Source: Chitinophagales bacterium
Lineage (GTDB): Bacteria; Bacteroidota; Bacteroidia; Chitinophagales; Chitinophagaceae
Assembly: GCA_017303835.1 (NCBI GenBank)
Contig: JAFLBI010000001.1
Coordinates: forward strand, 1,302,001 to 1,366,000
Reading direction: 5' to 3'
Length of the DNA: 64,000 bases
Part shown: positions 60,990 through 64,000 of the stretch, in pieces
Position numbering within the stretch: position 1 is the first letter of the stretch
How the letters are laid out: the number at the start of each line of letters is the position of its first letter
Made by a program: the position numbers and the translations under genes
The notes under the pieces: generated by a model
Told to the model about the DNA's origin: nothing
The model's input: only the letters and a program-made list of their open reading frames with translations
The model's database searches: none

Positions 60990-61048
60990 ACAGATTGTTT
61001 CCTTTAATGATTCAATGATTGTGCCAAATATGGCCCAAGTACTTGTCA

Positions 61049-62056
61049 TCAAAAAGTTAAACCTGTTGTAAGGTTGGCAATAAAGTTCCACTGGCGGGAA
61101 GCAGATGGAAGGGTATAATCAATCAGTATAGAAGGTTGCAAATACCATTTCTTTAACATGTACTCTGCGCGAAGCGCAAGGCTGATGTTTTGTAAACGGA
61201 AATCACTTCTTGATACAGTACTCTGTGTACCCAGTAATTGATTATTGGCATAGCGCGGACCGAACGCAATTGTGGAAGCTTGCATGTTGGTACCATAGCG
61301 CTGTGTACCGGCTACAGAGAATAAAGAAGGGGTAATACTAAAACGATCTTTTTCAGAAAAAAGGTTCCCTATAATGAAGCGATGTTGTGTTGAGAGAAAC
61401 ACAGAGAAATCGCTGATACTGGTATTGGTCTGAAAAGTTTGTGTGATACGTACTGTATCAAATCCACCGCGATTATTGCGAACCCGAACTGCTCTTGTTG
61501 ATTGTGATAATTGTTGCTCTGAGCCAGTTGCATAATCCAATGCAATGGTAGTACGCAACCAACCACCTTTATACGTTGCATAAGTGTACCATTCATTCAC
61601 GAGCGGACTCACATAGAACGTGAGGTCTTGCTTATTGAAATATTTTGTGAATGAAGCACCATAGTTCCAGTTCTTAGCTTTAAGATAGTCGTAAGAAGGA
61701 GAAATGGATGTTTGAAAAATATTTAGTCCACCTGCTTCTCCAATTGCTAATGCATTAGCAGTAAGACCAAAGCCTGATTTATGATAATAGGAAGCATTCA
61801 GATTGTAATATGCTTTTCCTGTAGTGGCCCCAACATTGCTACTTGTTTTTTGGAGAAAGTATCCATTACTCACACCCATGCTAAAATCCACATAACTCTT
61901 TGGCTGTACCAATGAGTCCAATAACCAATCAATTTCTTTGCGTAAGCTATCCAGATATGCCGTAGAATCCTTTGCAGAACGGAATACAGCCTGCGCAGAA
62001 ACCAGTTGAATAAAGAGCAATGCAAGCAGGGTTGTATAAATTTTCCTATTGGCCAT
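61049..62056 (-). CDS. Predicted outer membrane beta-barrel protein
   Basis: 335 residues with a signal peptide ending about VSAQ. After a short helical segment (STAYLDSLRKEIDWLLDSL) comes a series of alternating amphipathic strands with aromatic belts (YYNLNASYYHKSGFGLTANAL, LTFYVSPLVNEWYTYATYKGG) ending in TTGLTF, a typical barrel C-terminus. No named family recognised. It lies 59 nt upstream of the PorT-like gene on the same strand and 27 nt after the metallophosphoesterase gene. Confidence 0.7.
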   Translation of the reverse strand: MANRKIYTTLLALLFIQLVSAQAVFRSAKDSTAYLDSLRKEIDWLLDSLVQPKSYVDFSMGVSNGYFLQKTSSNVGATTGKAYYNLNASYYHKSGFGLTANALAIGEAGGLNIFQTSISPSYDYLKAKNWNYGASFTKYFNKQDLTFYVSPLVNEWYTYATYKGGWLRTTIALDYATGSEQQLSQSTRAVRVRNNRGGFDTVRITQTFQTNTSISDFSVFLSTQHRFIIGNLFSEKDRFSITPSLFSVAGTQRYGTNMQASTIAFGPRYANNQLLGTQSTVSRSDFRLQNISLALRAEYMLKKWYLQPSILIDYTLPSASRQWNFIANLTTGLTF

Positions 62057-62083
62057 GATAAGGGTGATGCAAAGTTGCAGCTT

Positions 62084-63415
62084 TTATGCAAACTCCAGCA
62101 CAGTGATCTCCGGAAGGATCCCAACGCGGCCTGGATAGCCAATAAAACCAAAACCACGGTTCACATATAAATGCTGCTTTCCCGATGAATATAATCCGGC
62201 CCATTGCTTATACACCCATTTTACCGGACTCCATTTAATGTAAGGGTTTTCCAGTCCAAACTGCATGCCGTGCGTATGTCCGGCCAGCATTAGATCCACA
62301 TCGCTGTATTGTGGAATCACTTCTGCTTCCCAATGGCTTGGGTCATGGCTCAATAAAATCTTAAAAGGAATTTCCTGTGTACCGGCATAAGCATCGGCCA
62401 TTTTGCCGTATTTAGGGAAACGTCCTTTGGCACTCCAGTTCTCAATGCCAATGACTGCAATTTTTTCCTGGCCCCTTTCTAAAACAACATGCTCATTCAT
62501 CAACAAGCGCCAACCCATTTGTGCGTGAATACCTTTGAGCTTCTCCAGATTAGCCATTTTCACTTCTTTGCTTGGCCATTGCACATAGTCACCATAATCA
62601 TGATTACCCAGTGTGCTATACACGCCCAACGGCGCTTTCAATTGACTAAACACATCAATGTATTCCAGCATTTCTTCATGACGATCATTCACCAGATCAC
62701 CAGTGAAAAAAATCAGGTCAGGTTTTTCCTGAAGAATCATCTCAATACCCTTGTTCACAGCTGCTTTATTTTGAAAACTACCACTGTGCACATCGCTTAT
62801 CTGCACCGCTTTCAAGCCTTTGAAAGCAGTAGGCAGGTTTGGATAATTAAGTTTGATGCGCCTAACCTGATAATTGTATTTATTTCTGAATCCAAACAGC
62901 AGGGTACCAAATAAACCACCACCAAACACCAGACCCAACCAGCTGATAAAAACAGAGCGACTGATAGTGCCTTCTGTACTCATGAAATTGGCACCAGAAC
63001 TAGGGAAAATTTTGCCCATAGCAAAAACGACCAGCCGTCTTATATCATCAAACAAAAAGAAACTGCCCGCAATCACTTTTGAAAAGAATAAACCCGCAAG
63101 TATGGCAAAAACATAGTTGCGGAAAATCTTAGAAGTTTGTAAAACGGTGATATATGGAAAAAGTAAGACTGCTAATAAAGCCGCTACGGATAATAGCCAA
63201 TAGCCCCCGAAAATGAACATGCGTGTTCTATCGGATGTCTGGGCGCTTACCGCCCGAACGGCCTGAAAAACATACCAATCCAATAAAATCATGATCACCA
63301 GAAGAATCCACCAGGTACCGTTGCTGCGCATAAGCTTGTGTATAAAGTCGGTAAAATTGACCTTTCCAGCCAATTTCCCCAAAAATCGGCTGTTAATTTG
63401 CCGAAATAGCTGCAT
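62084..63415 (-). CDS. Membrane metallophosphoesterase (YkuE-like)
   Basis: 443 residues. Four to five transmembrane helices occupy about 35-185. The calcineurin-like domain (about 205-443) has all metal ligands: QISDVHSG (DxH), FTGDLVND (GDxxxD), LGNHDYGD (GNHD), LLSHDPSHW and AGHTHGMQFG. Substrates of this group include lipid pyrophosphates in some bacteria; the substrate here is unknown. Divergent from the UPF0173 gene. Confidence 0.9.
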   Translation of the reverse strand: MQLFRQINSRFLGKLAGKVNFTDFIHKLMRSNGTWWILLVIMILLDWYVFQAVRAVSAQTSDRTRMFIFGGYWLLSVAALLAVLLFPYITVLQTSKIFRNYVFAILAGLFFSKVIAGSFFLFDDIRRLVVFAMGKIFPSSGANFMSTEGTISRSVFISWLGLVFGGGLFGTLLFGFRNKYNYQVRRIKLNYPNLPTAFKGLKAVQISDVHSGSFQNKAAVNKGIEMILQEKPDLIFFTGDLVNDRHEEMLEYIDVFSQLKAPLGVYSTLGNHDYGDYVQWPSKEVKMANLEKLKGIHAQMGWRLLMNEHVVLERGQEKIAVIGIENWSAKGRFPKYGKMADAYAGTQEIPFKILLSHDPSHWEAEVIPQYSDVDLMLAGHTHGMQFGLENPYIKWSPVKWVYKQWAGLYSSGKQHLYVNRGFGFIGYPGRVGILPEITVLEFA

Positions 63416-63465
63416 TTAAGGCCCGAAACTGGATAAGATTCTTTCAATAGAACTGGCCGAACTTG

Positions 63466-63473
63466 TATTTTTG
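63466..63473 (+). promoter_or_regulatory. -7 box of the UPF0173 gene
   Basis: TATTTTTG, full consensus, 27 nt before the ATG. No clear -33 element. Confidence 0.5.
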
Positions 63474-63500
63474 ACGGCTTTCCAAAAAACAACCGGAATC

Positions 63501-64000
63501 ATGCAATTCACTTATTACGGACATGCCTGTTTTGCTGTTGAAGTACAGGGTAAAACCCTGCTCTTCGATCCTTTTATTTCCGGCAACGAACTGGCAAAGG
63601 ATATCCAAATCAGTGAAATCAAAGCAGACTATATTCTGGTATCACATGGTCATGCGGACCATATCGCAGATTGCGTGTCCATAGCTCAGCAAACAGGTGC
63701 TTTGGTGATTTGCAGCTGGGAAATTGCAGGCTGGTTGAATAATCAGGGCGTAAGTAATACTCACCCCATGAATACCGGTGGTAAACGCAGTTTCGATTTT
63801 GGTAGCGTAAAATGTGTAGTAGCCCACCACAGCAGTGGTTTACCTGATGGCAGCTATGGCGGTAACCCCATGGGCTTTATCATCAGCAGTACGGATGGAG
63901 ATTTTTATTACAGTGGTGATACCGCATTAACATTAGACATGCAACTCTTGCCTCGTTGGGGCAAACCTAAATTTTCGGTATTGCCCATCGGGGATAATTT
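63501..64000 (+). CDS. UPF0173 family metal-dependent hydrolase (metallo-beta-lactamase fold), N-terminal part
   Basis: The first 166 codons; the gene runs off the window end. MQFTYYGHACFAVEVQGKTLLFDPFISGN is the family N-terminus, and LVSHGHADHIAD supplies the HxHxDH zinc motif (about 50-60). VVAHHSSG and YYSGDTAL provide further metal ligands. Cytoplasmic hydrolase of unknown substrate, resembling YtkL. Confidence 0.92.
   Translation, partial: MQFTYYGHACFAVEVQGKTLLFDPFISGNELAKDIQISEIKADYILVSHGHADHIADCVSIAQQTGALVICSWEIAGWLNNQGVSNTHPMNTGGKRSFDFGSVKCVVAHHSSGLPDGSYGGNPMGFIISSTDGDFYYSGDTALTLDMQLLPRWGKPKFSVLPIGDN

Overview
The window is a continuous stretch of chromosome from a bacterium of the Bacteroidota, most likely the family Chitinophagaceae (Sediminibacterium-like; the genus is a guess). 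The evidence is: promoters of the Bacteroidota type (TAnnTTTG, often with TTG or TTTG about 20 bp upstream), few Shine-Dalgarno sequences, PorQ of type IX secretion, a TonB-dependent receptor with a carboxypeptidase-regulatory-like domain, DUF4954, two DUF2807 proteins and a DAHP synthase/chorismate mutase fusion. There is no sign of a phage, plasmid, insertion sequence, CRISPR array or rRNA. Coding is dense and mostly housekeeping.

Layout. 1-3.4 kb: the 3' end of glmS, DUF4954, DUF1801. 3.4-7.6 kb (mostly minus): a small lipoprotein, der, a secreted hypothetical, era, tRNA-fMet and a DUF2807 protein. 7.7-11.4 kb: a TPP riboswitch driving a TonB receptor, then queA. 11.4-15.8 kb (minus): a surface protein, lysC, an Ldh2-type dehydrogenase and ssb. 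15.9-24.6 kb: a retropepsin-like protein, mnmA, a HAD phosphatase, a CAT-like acyltransferase, an rRNA m5C methyltransferase, sucA-odhB and rpsT. 24.7-31.9 kb: an orphan response regulator, an M14 peptidase, a second DUF2807 protein, a multi-PAS sensor without an ATPase domain and an S10 peptidase. 32-37.7 kb (plus): bifunctional nuclease, ispE, plsC, priA, murB. 37.7-40.3 kb: an OmpA protein with thrombospondin type 3 repeats, RlpA-like and VanX-like proteins. 40.3-48.4 kb (minus): a nine-gene aromatic amino acid operon. 48.4-50.6 kb: an unidentified structured RNA region, a second copy of the lipoprotein, and an ECF sigma factor followed by an anti-sigma-like/trypsin-like protease. 50.6-64 kb: a nucleotidyltransferase, a PLP enzyme, lipB, rluD, bioB, GNAT, porQ, lon, two outer-membrane proteins, a metallophosphoesterase and a truncated UPF0173 hydrolase.

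Main discovery. Directly upstream of pheA is a complete transcription-attenuation module. It has a 30-residue leader peptide (48244-48336, minus) with 10 aromatic residues in an 11-residue run (WFYFGYFFFYF). A GC-only 7-nt segment in the leader can pair with the 5' arm of a strong terminator hairpin whose U-tract abuts the pheA start codon. A perfect TATATTTG box lies 7 nt before the leader-peptide ATG. This should couple the operon pheA-aminotransferase-tyrA-DAHP synthase/CM-aroB-aroA-aroC-DUF952-thiamine-binding protein to supply of charged tRNA-Phe/Tyr. Other points to check are a set of apparently leaderless genes (box 3-4 nt before ATG), the near-identical lipoprotein pair 45 kb apart, and the sigma/anti-sigma-protease pair.
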